From Chryseolinea sp. H1M3-3 (GTDB lineage Bacteria; Bacteroidota; Bacteroidia; Cytophagales; Cyclobacteriaceae): a DNA stretch of 64,000 nucleotides. The notes beneath the pieces were generated by a model. The model worked only from the letters and a program-made list of their open reading frames with translations, made no database searches and had not been told where the DNA came from. The stretch spans positions 762,431 to 826,430 of the forward strand of contig NZ_JARKMY010000010.1 in the NCBI RefSeq assembly GCF_029360725.1. Direction: 5' to 3'. This document shows, in pieces, positions 35,963 to 42,365 of this stretch. Each line of letters begins with the position of its first letter. The first letter of the stretch is position 1. The translations under genes and the position numbers were made by a program.

Positions 35963-36049
35963 GTGCAACAACATGTATGCGCCATTTAAATTTTTATTAT
36001 TTTTAACGCCAAGGTAAATTTAAACAGCGCATACATCGGCGTTGTGCGC
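35963..36049. repeat. attC-like site 6 (cassette 6)
   Basis: Left box GTGCAAC (35963-35969) complements the cassette 6 start GTTGCAC, not the adjacent right box GTTGTGCGC (36041-36049). L arms ATGTATGCGC and GCGCATACAT pair perfectly, with two A-C mismatches beyond them and then TTTAAATTT with AAATTTAAA. Confidence 0.85.
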
Positions 36050-36065
36050 AACCGTAAAAACTGAC

Positions 36066-36545
36066 ATGAAACAAGTTTGGATTTTACTTACCGGTTTCTG
36101 CTTCTTAACAATTGTGGCATTATTGTTTCTAACCATTGACATAGAAATTGTAGTAATAAAATGGGCTATACTTATTCTATTCATAATAGGACTAGTAAGA
36201 CTTGCTTACTACGACAGTAAATTAACTTTTCTAAGGAGTACGACAATATTGATACTTTTAGGAGTATTATATTATTGGAGGTCCGACTTAGACTTGTCGC
36301 GTAACTGGACACCCAGAATTACTGTCTATGAGAATAAGCAAATTAGAATTAGGACAATTGAGCTTCAGACAAGAGGGACAGGAGAATGGCCGGAACAACG
36401 CATGATTGATCGGTTTTCAATTATTCCGTGTGTTTATTGGAAAAAGGAAATTGATAAGGCGACAATAACAAAGATGGATACGCTGACATGGAGAAAAGTA
36501 AACCGCAAGATCGAGCGAAGCGGCAGCGCACAACAACCGCTATAA
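36066..36545 (+). CDS. Cassette 7: small membrane protein of unknown function
   Basis: ATG at 36066 lies 25 bases from the boundary. About three membrane segments occupy residues 5-28, 33-53 and 62-78 (WILLTGFCFLTIVALLFL, WAILILFIIGLVRLAYY, TTILILLGVLYYW), followed by a basic soluble tail of about 80 residues. No family recognised. Stop lies inside attC site 7. Upstream in-frame start within the attC box is rejected. Confidence 0.65.
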   Translation: MKQVWILLTGFCFLTIVALLFLTIDIEIVVIKWAILILFIIGLVRLAYYDSKLTFLRSTTILILLGVLYYWRSDLDLSRNWTPRITVYENKQIRIRTIELQTRGTGEWPEQRMIDRFSIIPCVYWKKEIDKATITKMDTLTWRKVNRKIERSGSAQQPL

Positions 36546-36658
36546 TAATACATATGCTATATTGTAGGTTCTTGAAGTGTGTGCTATTAAATTTCGCCAG
36601 CAATGGGGACAAAGATGTAGGTATTTACACGCATACGTCTTATAGCTAGGTGTTACCG
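36526..36658. repeat. attC-like site 7 (cassette 7)
   Basis: Left box GCGCACAAC (36526-36534) complements cassette 7 start GTTGTGCGC exactly, while the adjacent right box is GTTACCG (36652-36658). Arm GCTATAA pairs with TTATAGC and CATATGC with GCATACG with bulges; this is the least regular arm. Confidence 0.75.
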
Positions 36659-36667
36659 ACCATTACA

Positions 36668-37645
36668 ATGAGAATATGCCTTACTATCATATTTATTATT
36701 GCGACCCTTTCGACTAAAGCCCAGAAAAACTTTTCCGTTAAAACTGACAGCTCTATCGTCAAGACGGAATTTTATCCCGGAGGTAGAGAAGTAAGGGAAA
36801 CAATTAATGACAAGGATTTAGTCTACTACAAATTTTTTCGCAACAATGGACGTGTGGCAACGTCTACAGCAACCTACGACAAGAGTGGTAGACGTATTGG
36901 CATAGCGAAGGAATATACTGACAGTGGAAAATTACTGTATACAATTGATCACGACAAGGGAATATGGACAGTTGCCAATAAAGCGAGCTATCCATTCTAT
37001 GACTTGCAAGCAAAAATGAAGAAAAGAGCTGACAGCCTTATCATTGAAATGTACGGGAAACGTTTTTTAGAAAATCATGTAGTTTGGAGCGTAGATGGAT
37101 CTTATATCTACAATGAAAATGAATCAGGTAACTGGACAGATAAGCTTAAACTAAAGCCAAACAAATTTCTTTTCCGATATGATGTCAAGTTTGACAAAAA
37201 TCACGGTTACGATGACCTTATAGAATTTGAGCTGGATGCAAAAGGGAAATTCATTCCTAGCGTATCGGAACAGATTTTTGGGTTTGAGAAAATTGACAAG
37301 AAACAACATCAAGGATTTCAATTGTCCCTTGACAATGCATTGAGAATTGCCAAGCAGAATGGCCTAGTAGAAAATGACAGCGCAAAAGCAATGTCATTTC
37401 TAAAGTGGGAGGGGTTTAATAAGCCAACCCTTTACAACGGACAATTTAGGTTTTACGTGATAATTAAAACTAAAACCCTGAAGAACTTAAACCCCAATGG
37501 ACGTTCCAATGTGACCGACAAATATGACGTCTATAGCTTCAATCCATGGACAGGGCAATTCCTTGAAAAGAAGAAGATGAAATCAATTAGTTCTTGGGAA
37601 GAACATAGCGGAAGCAGTTCGGGCCTTATACCTGACGACATGTAA
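36668..37645 (+). CDS. Cassette 8: secreted hypothetical protein
   Basis: ATG 36668, 16 bases from the boundary, gives the signal peptide MRICLTIIFIIATLSTKAQ; upstream GTG start lies in the attC box and is rejected. The mature protein of about 305 residues begins with MORN-like short repeats (VKTEFYPGGREVRETINDKD, YYKFFRNNGRVATSTATYDKSGRRIG) and continues with a beta-rich domain (WSVDGSYIYNENESGN, SFNPWTGQFLEKKK). No catalytic motif. By far the longest single-gene cassette apart from the IS one. Family not recognised beyond the repeats. Confidence 0.68.
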   Translation: MRICLTIIFIIATLSTKAQKNFSVKTDSSIVKTEFYPGGREVRETINDKDLVYYKFFRNNGRVATSTATYDKSGRRIGIAKEYTDSGKLLYTIDHDKGIWTVANKASYPFYDLQAKMKKRADSLIIEMYGKRFLENHVVWSVDGSYIYNENESGNWTDKLKLKPNKFLFRYDVKFDKNHGYDDLIEFELDAKGKFIPSVSEQIFGFEKIDKKQHQGFQLSLDNALRIAKQNGLVENDSAKAMSFLKWEGFNKPTLYNGQFRFYVIIKTKTLKNLNPNGRSNVTDKYDVYSFNPWTGQFLEKKKMKSISSWEEHSGSSSGLIPDDM

Positions 37646-37649
37646 CGGC

Positions 37650-37738
37650 CGGTAACAATGCATATAAATCATGCCGGCAGAATTGATGATTAATTATTAA
37701 TTTGGACTGCCGGCGCGCTTTATATGCGTACGTTGGCC
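37650..37738. repeat. attC-like site 8 (cassette 8)
   Basis: Left box CGGTAAC (37650-37656) complements cassette 8 start GTTACCG; the adjacent right box is GTTGGCC (37732-37738). Arms GCATATAAA and TTTATATGC, then GCCGGCAG and CTGCCGGC, pair perfectly around a four-base irregular patch. Confidence 0.82.
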
Positions 37739-37767
37739 GCAACCCGCGCTGGACAAAGTAGCAACTA

Positions 37768-38211
37768 ATGAACACGACAGACGCAATACTTAGGAAATAC
37801 AACTGGCCGACTAGGACTACTTCGACCGATACCGAAGTGTTGGACATCGAAAGAGAAATTAGATTTGAATTACCCGCAGACTACAAGGACTTTCTTTCGA
37901 GATACGGTGGACATGAAACACAGATTGGAGAAGAATATATTAAACTCTGGGACAAGGAAGACTTGCTTTCATTGAATCGAGGATATGAAATTTTTGAAAA
38001 TCTGCCACGAACAATTGGGATCGGTAGCAACGGAGCGGGGGAATTTATTGGAATTGAAAAACTAGATGACGGACTACTTAGAATTATTTTAACACCATTC
38101 ATCGACTTGGACAAACAATATCATATTGAGATTGGGTCTTCCTTCACTGACTTTCTTTTGAAATTGGACGAAGGAGAAAAATGGTTTAAGGACATTGAAA
38201 AAGATTCGTGA
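37768..38211 (+). CDS. Cassette 9: SMI1/KNR4 (SUKH) family putative immunity protein
   Basis: A 147-residue cytoplasmic protein of the SUKH superfamily: an N-terminal helix, LPADYKDFLSRYGGHE, an EYIKLWDKEDLLSLNRGY segment, IGIGSNGAGEFIGIE, PFIDLD and a C-terminal IGSSFTDFLLKL helix. SUKH proteins mostly neutralise nuclease-type toxins of polymorphic toxin systems. No toxin gene is adjacent, so this would be an orphan immunity gene carried as a cassette. ATG is 36 bases from the boundary and the stop lies just before attC site 9. Confidence 0.78.
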   Translation: MNTTDAILRKYNWPTRTTSTDTEVLDIEREIRFELPADYKDFLSRYGGHETQIGEEYIKLWDKEDLLSLNRGYEIFENLPRTIGIGSNGAGEFIGIEKLDDGLLRIILTPFIDLDKQYHIEIGSSFTDFLLKLDEGEKWFKDIEKDS

Positions 38212-38223
38212 AGCGCGGACAGC

Positions 38224-38314
38224 TGCCAACAAAGTATATAAAACATGGCAGCACTGTTGATTTATTATTATTAACTTGAAGTGCCGCCACGTTTTATATA
38301 CTAACGTTGTGTGC
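38224..38314. repeat. attC-like site 9 (cassette 9)
   Basis: Left box GCCAAC complements cassette 9 start GTTGGC over six bases. Arms AGTATATAAAAC and GTTTTATATACT pair perfectly, then TGGC/GCCA and GCACT/AGTGC are separated by A-C mismatches. Right box GTTGTGTGC at 38306-38314. Confidence 0.83.
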
Positions 38315-38330
38315 AATGCAGAGTGACAAT

Positions 38331-38702
38331 ATGATGAAAAGACTTTTAATATTTGGAATCGGGACATCGTTGATTCAAGTAATTGGTTTCTACCTTTTGA
38401 TCTTAATTGTCTATTGGTTTGCAGCAGCAATAAACTACTCAAGTATTGATTCAAGTGGGGACTACAATATGTTATTTACGGCAATACTATTTGCGATTAT
38501 TGTACTTATCCAAAATGTGTTTGCTGCAGTAATAAACAGGAGAAAAGTAACCTACGTGCTCATGGTACTCGCGATTGTATCTTATACCGCTTCTCTAATT
38601 GATATAGGAATTTCAGTACCTTTTAAAACTGGACTCTGTATGATACTTGGCATCGTAGTGTTAGGTGTCAAAATGAGAATTGACGATAGACTTGTTAAAT
38701 AA
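38331..38702 (+). CDS. Cassette 10: four-span membrane protein of unknown function
   Basis: The start at 38331 (ATGATGAAAAGA) lies 25 bases after the boundary; TTG and ATG upstream are inside the attC repeat. 123 residues contain about four hydrophobic segments (LLIFGIGTSLIQVIGFYLLILIV-type, ILFAIIVLIQNVFAAV, YVLMVLAIVSYTASL, LCMILGIVVLGV). No family recognised. Ends 11 bases before the truncated attC site 10. Confidence 0.62.
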   Translation: MMKRLLIFGIGTSLIQVIGFYLLILIVYWFAAAINYSSIDSSGDYNMLFTAILFAIIVLIQNVFAAVINRRKVTYVLMVLAIVSYTASLIDIGISVPFKTGLCMILGIVVLGVKMRIDDRLVK

Positions 38703-38713
38703 TTTTCACAATA

Positions 38714-38743
38714 GCATTGCACACAACAAAGGCTAAAAATTAG
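38714..38743. repeat. attC-like site 10, left half only
   Basis: GCATTGCACACAAC (38714-38727) complements the cassette 10 start GTTGTGTGCAATGC over all 14 bases. The left arm AAAGGCTAAAAATTAG follows, but its partner arm is not found nearby; the site appears cut by a deletion. Confidence 0.72.
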
Positions 38744-38902
38744 ACTTTATGGACAATTCATTCTGGATACGGCGGGGCTGACGCAAAAGTTGAGTGGGTA
38801 GCAAACAGAAAAATCAGAATTCGTTTTGACAGTAAAGCACAAGCGTTTAAAAAAGAGACCAAAGTAAAAGGAATCGAAATCACATACGAGGAGATTCGCT
38901 GA
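38744..38902 (+). pseudogene. C-terminal remnant of a cassette gene
   Basis: An open frame without a start, beginning directly after the truncated attC arm and ending TGA 38900-38902, reads GYGGADAKVEWVANRKI and KETKVKGIEITYEEIR. It looks like the end of a small protein whose 5' half was lost with the missing half of attC site 10. It is followed by CCAAC-GCC / GGC-GTTGG, possibly a collapsed attC. Confidence 0.45.
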
Positions 38903-39091
38903 TGACCAACAGCCCAATAGATCGGCGTTGGTGGATTTAAAATGACAAAGTCGAGAACAGAAATATTATCAGGCCACTGTTCATTTTAGCTTTAGGGCTC
39001 CCTTTGCTAAATGACTTTTATCTGAATATGAGTTGTCTAATTATTTAACGGGCGAACATGTTTACAAGAGTTAATCTAAATTAAATCAATT
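38903..39091. other. Degenerate sequence after the cassette array
   Basis: Contains a mini-hairpin at about 38906-38934 (CCAAC and GTTGG ends) and a start-less frame reading NIIRPLFILALGLPLL that may be a membrane-protein remnant. Nothing intact. Confidence 0.4.
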
Positions 39092-39454
39092 ATGAATTTT
39101 TCCAGATTAGTTCCTAATGTCTATTATCAGGATATTAAAGACGGGTTAAAACTATTTATTGACTGTCTTGAATTTAAAATTGGACACGAAGAATTGAAGT
39201 CGGAGAATCCATTTTGCGTTATTGAAAAGAATGGGTTGCAAATGTACCTTTTTCAGCATGTAGAATTAGCCAAGCAGCATAATCCTGAATTTCGACTTCA
39301 GACACATAGTATTGATGAAGTATACAAAAATGTAAGTTCATCACATCCGGAATATCTGCATCCCAATCTTAATAAAGTAACGCTTCGCCATTGGGGAGCA
39401 AAAGAATTTGCTCTGCGGGATAACCAAGTATGTATCGTTATTCAGCAATGGTGA
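39092..39454 (+). CDS. VOC (glyoxalase/bleomycin resistance-like) family protein
   Basis: A 120-residue single-chain protein with paired beta-alpha-beta-beta-beta modules: LVPNVYYQDIKDGLKLFIDCLEFKIG, FCVIEKNGLQMYLFQ, then FRLQTHSIDEVYKNV and WGAKEFALRDNQVCIVIQQW. VOC proteins bind metals or small toxins; candidate ligands His and Glu exist but function cannot be assigned. It lies just beyond the cassette array and is followed by ACAACAACCGCTA, the same string as in attC site 7, so it may itself be a former cassette gene. Confidence 0.75.
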   Translation: MNFSRLVPNVYYQDIKDGLKLFIDCLEFKIGHEELKSENPFCVIEKNGLQMYLFQHVELAKQHNPEFRLQTHSIDEVYKNVSSSHPEYLHPNLNKVTLRHWGAKEFALRDNQVCIVIQQW

Positions 39455-39690
39455 ATACTTAAAAAATTGAAACACCACAACAACCGCTAACAACGAACTG
39501 TGCTAAAATCCAAACAAAAAATATTTTCATTTTTCAATTATTTTTGAGGGCGGTCGAAAATAAAAATATTAATGAATGCCTGCGCGAACACGCTTTGGTA
39601 ATCATCGTAATACATCTTCCAGATTATGGAGAACAGCAATAAAATTTTACAGTCAGCCTTTAAGCGAAGTAATCTACCATGAGATAGACA

Positions 39691-39954
39691 ATGAGAGGAA
39701 AGAGAATTTTTAGAATTATCATCGCATGTATCTTAACCTTCTTTGGTACAAGAGCGCTTATTGGAATAATGGCTGGGGATTTTGCCTATTCGTTAATCCC
39801 AGGATGGCATACCATTATCTATCCGCCGGCAATGTCTCTAACCGTATTAACGGGAATCCTGCTGGTCTTGACGTTAATAGTGATCGGGCTCTACAAGTGT
39901 GTATCCCTATTGGTTGCTGCTGTTTTCGACAGGTTAGTAAAGAGGAAAGATTAG
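39691..39954 (+). CDS. Small membrane protein
   Basis: An 87-residue protein with two hydrophobic spans (IFRIIIACILTFFGTRALIGIM and SLTVLTGILLVLTLIVIGLYKCVSLLVAAVF) and a basic C-terminus RLVKRKD. No family recognised. It lies in the degenerate zone after the cassette array; upstream 39455-39690 is AT-rich with no gene. Confidence 0.5.
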   Translation: MRGKRIFRIIIACILTFFGTRALIGIMAGDFAYSLIPGWHTIIYPPAMSLTVLTGILLVLTLIVIGLYKCVSLLVAAVFDRLVKRKD

Positions 39955-40281
39955 AGATTGTGCGCCTTAACAAAGGAATTGTAGAAAAAGATATCGCAGT
40001 GTAGGTAGTAAGCATTGAAGTGTGAAACATCGATTAACAAAATTGATAGATGTATTCATTGAATTGGCGTTTTACGAAAAAGCAATCCAAGTTATCGCAG
40101 CACCGTCAATCTTAGTACTAAAGCCAACTAGCCAACTGGGGAGGAGAAGTTACCGATAAGCCAACTCAACGTTGGACTATCCACCCACATAAAATCTGCA
40201 GACAACATAATCGGCATCCAAATACTAATGACTCATACAGTAGCAAGTAGCAACAGAGTCCTGTAACGAAATGCCTTAATC
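39955..40281. other. Gene-free stretch
   Basis: About 327 bases with no supported ORF. It contains AGCCAACT repeated three times (near 40120-40170) and CAACGTTGG, fragments that resemble attC box sequence but do not form a long palindrome. Confidence 0.4.
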
Positions 40282-41181
40282 TTATTTGTATTTTTTAAGA
40301 AATTCTTTTACGACATCAGGCAGGGCTTTTATTATTTTGTCTTTCATAGATTGAATAAATGGAAGTCCCCCTCTTACTGTAACGGCTTTTGTTTTAAAAG
40401 GACTTGGCCAATTAACATAAGCCGAACTTTTGCCCTCATACCTGAAATCGGTCGCTTTGTTGGGAGGCATATTTCTGACCAATTCAGGGACACCCGATTT
40501 ATCAGGATCTATTTTATAAGCAACAATTCCATTGAAAAACTGGATGCTGTATACGAACTTAAAAAACTCAATACATTCGGAATTTATAGATTGAGGAAAT
40601 CTGTTCTTGTATAAAGAAACTGCGCTTCCAATTAGAACATCTGTTGCAGCTTTGGAATATTCAAGAAATGAATGATTACCATGACTTGAAAAATCGTTCA
40701 TAAAACTTGTTGCCGTATCTTCAACCACGATAACACACCTTTTTTTTGCAACTCTAATGGCCTCATTAACCGTTACGATCTGTTGAAAGGATTGATGGCC
40801 GCCATCATCTAATAACACATCAAAGCTTCCTATCTTTTTGAGAGTCTCCTGCCAAAATTTAGGATCTCCCTGGTCCCCAATATAAATCTCGAAGCCGTGA
40901 TCATTCCATTTGGCTGCGGCAGGATTTAAGTCTACACCAATGATCCTCGCTTTGTCTCCAAGCCAACTACGCCACATAAACAATGAGCCTCCATCAAGAA
41001 TGCCGGTTTCTATGAAAGTACATTCTGTATCACGGAGGTAGCTAAATAATTCAGCATATGCCGGGAAATAAGAGGTTATTTTAACGGATGGGTGAGGGGA
41101 ATTTTTCCAGCATTCCAGTAGGTCTTTAAATGCTTGATCAGGTTGTTGTATCACCCTTTGTGTTTCCATTCTGGCGTTCAT
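40282..41181 (-). CDS. Class I SAM-dependent methyltransferase (macrocin/MycE-like sugar O-methyltransferase family)
   Basis: A 299-residue protein with a Rossmann methyltransferase core: FIETGILDGGSLFMWRSWL (SAM loop), IIGVDLNP (acidic ribose ligand), FEIYIGDQGD, and DVLLDDGGHQSF, a metal/active-site motif shared with MycE-like sugar O-methyltransferases. The C-terminal 100 residues are basic. Substrate unknown; in this phylum such genes often modify cell-surface polysaccharides. Start at 41181 is listed; METQ at 41169 is an alternative. No neighbours on its strand. Confidence 0.72.
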   Translation of the reverse strand: MNARMETQRVIQQPDQAFKDLLECWKNSPHPSVKITSYFPAYAELFSYLRDTECTFIETGILDGGSLFMWRSWLGDKARIIGVDLNPAAAKWNDHGFEIYIGDQGDPKFWQETLKKIGSFDVLLDDGGHQSFQQIVTVNEAIRVAKKRCVIVVEDTATSFMNDFSSHGNHSFLEYSKAATDVLIGSAVSLYKNRFPQSINSECIEFFKFVYSIQFFNGIVAYKIDPDKSGVPELVRNMPPNKATDFRYEGKSSAYVNWPSPFKTKAVTVRGGLPFIQSMKDKIIKALPDVVKEFLKKYK

Positions 41182-41525
41182 TAACGTATCCTTGTTTGAT
41201 CTATAGGTTATGTTTCAAATATCGCACTAATTTCTATGAAAAAAGCTATTCTCAGATGTCTTTCCCTCAAATGGCACGCGAATGGGTTCTGTGCTACGGC
41301 TTCTTTTGTGATCCAGCCTCGACGTAGTTAGAAGGAATAGTTTTTTTCAACTAGATGTATTAACTTTGAAATACAAAGTACTTTTAATTCAATACAAACT
41401 CGATGCATTTATTTAAAAATTACCATCAGTTTTTCATACCGATAGTAAAGTCTGGTAATAAGTTTAGAAAAACATGGTTGCATAGACTTTATGTCAAATA
41501 AGTTAATAACATCAAAAACACATTC
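41182..41525. other. Divergent intergenic region
   Basis: 344 bases between divergent genes. TAACTTTG at 41361-41368 could be a -7 promoter box for the DoxX-like gene, although no clean TTTG partner is placed. CTTTGAAATACAAAG forms a small inverted repeat over it. Nothing else seen. Confidence 0.35.
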
Positions 41526-42242
41526 ATGACTATACTTTCTAAACTCGAACAACAGTACGAGGAAGCAAAGAGAAACAAATGGCTTCGTTACTTTGCCATT
41601 TTTTGCCGCATAACGTTAGCCCTGGGGTTCATTCCGTCGGGAATAGTAAAAATTATGGGTGAACGGTTCACTGACTTATCCGCTAATCATCCATTGGGCC
41701 AATATTTTGACGCATTACACCTTACAGGATATTACTATACGTTTATCGGCGTGGTACAGGTTATAGCTGCACTTTTGCTATTAATTCCAAGAACAGCCCT
41801 GCTGGGTGCCCTGATTTATTTTCCCATAATCCTGAATATTTGTATCCTGGCTTATGCCGTTCGATTTGAGGGCACCCGCATCACAACGCTGATGGTACTG
41901 GCAAACTTATATCTCTTGGCTTGGAATTATGACCGCCTAAAATACATTCTGCCGTTTAAACAATTTAAAGACAACAGCACAACTAAAAAGATCGCACTGA
42001 GCAACAAGTTTCCTTTTGTGTTTTTTGGATGTGTTCTTGCCACCGTAGCATCGGTAATATTAATAAACCATTTTCTATACAATATCCGGCCCGGCAATTC
42101 TGTGCTTGAATGCACTAATTCATGTATCAATAGTGAATACCCGAATGCTTGTGGAGATTTTTGCGATTGTATCTATAATCAAGGCAAACCTCTTGATACC
42201 TGTTTAAGTGAATATGAGAAAGCAAAAGAACAACACCAATAA
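41526..42242 (+). CDS. DoxX-like membrane protein with Cys-rich tail
   Basis: Four or five membrane segments in residues 20-150 (YFAIFCRITLALGFIPSGIVKIMG, YYYTFIGVVQVIAALLLLIP, ALIYFPIILNICILAYAV) match the DoxX/DUF-type small redox-associated membrane family. A further segment near 165-185 leads to an exported-looking tail of about 45 residues holding six Cys: CTNSC, CGDFCDC and one later Cys. The tail may form disulfides or bind metal. It is not usual in DoxX proteins I recall. Role unknown. Confidence 0.68.
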   Translation: MTILSKLEQQYEEAKRNKWLRYFAIFCRITLALGFIPSGIVKIMGERFTDLSANHPLGQYFDALHLTGYYYTFIGVVQVIAALLLLIPRTALLGALIYFPIILNICILAYAVRFEGTRITTLMVLANLYLLAWNYDRLKYILPFKQFKDNSTTKKIALSNKFPFVFFGCVLATVASVILINHFLYNIRPGNSVLECTNSCINSEYPNACGDFCDCIYNQGKPLDTCLSEYEKAKEQHQ

Positions 42243-42365
42243 CTTGATAAGGAAACGCTCCAGATCATTCACACGAAAAAGAGCAAACCTACCCTAAGAA
42301 TGTAACCAACCTTTCTTCCATACAATCACAACAACTTTCAGGCTGCCGGTTCGTTTCAATCTTTT

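Larger units (their letters stand above)
30576..38743 (+). mobile_element. Array of ten integron-like gene cassettes without an adjacent integron integrase (CALIN-like)
   Basis: Ten units run from 30577 to about 38740. Recombination points (G^TT) lie at 30576, 31242, 31779, 32336, 33070, 33605, 36041, 36652, 37732 and 38306. Each unit ends with an imperfect palindrome (59-135 bases) built as R box, 2-5 unpaired bases, long L arm, loop, L arm, R box. The left R box complements the first bases of its own cassette: GCCCACAAC with GTTGTGGGC (cassette 1), CTACTAAC with GTTAGTAG (2), GCGCACAAC with GTTGTGCGC (7), CGGTAAC with GTTACCG (8), GCATTGCACACAAC with GTTGTGTGCAATGC (10). Cassette ORFs start 10-36 bases after the boundary and stop near or inside the palindrome. 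No IntI-type gene is in the window. Confidence 0.85.

Noticed and set aside
30576-38743. Toxin-antitoxin or defence island instead of a cassette array
   Set aside because: No toxin, nuclease or restriction genes were recognised; the palindrome-bounded single-gene organisation and box complementarity are better explained by integron-type cassettes.
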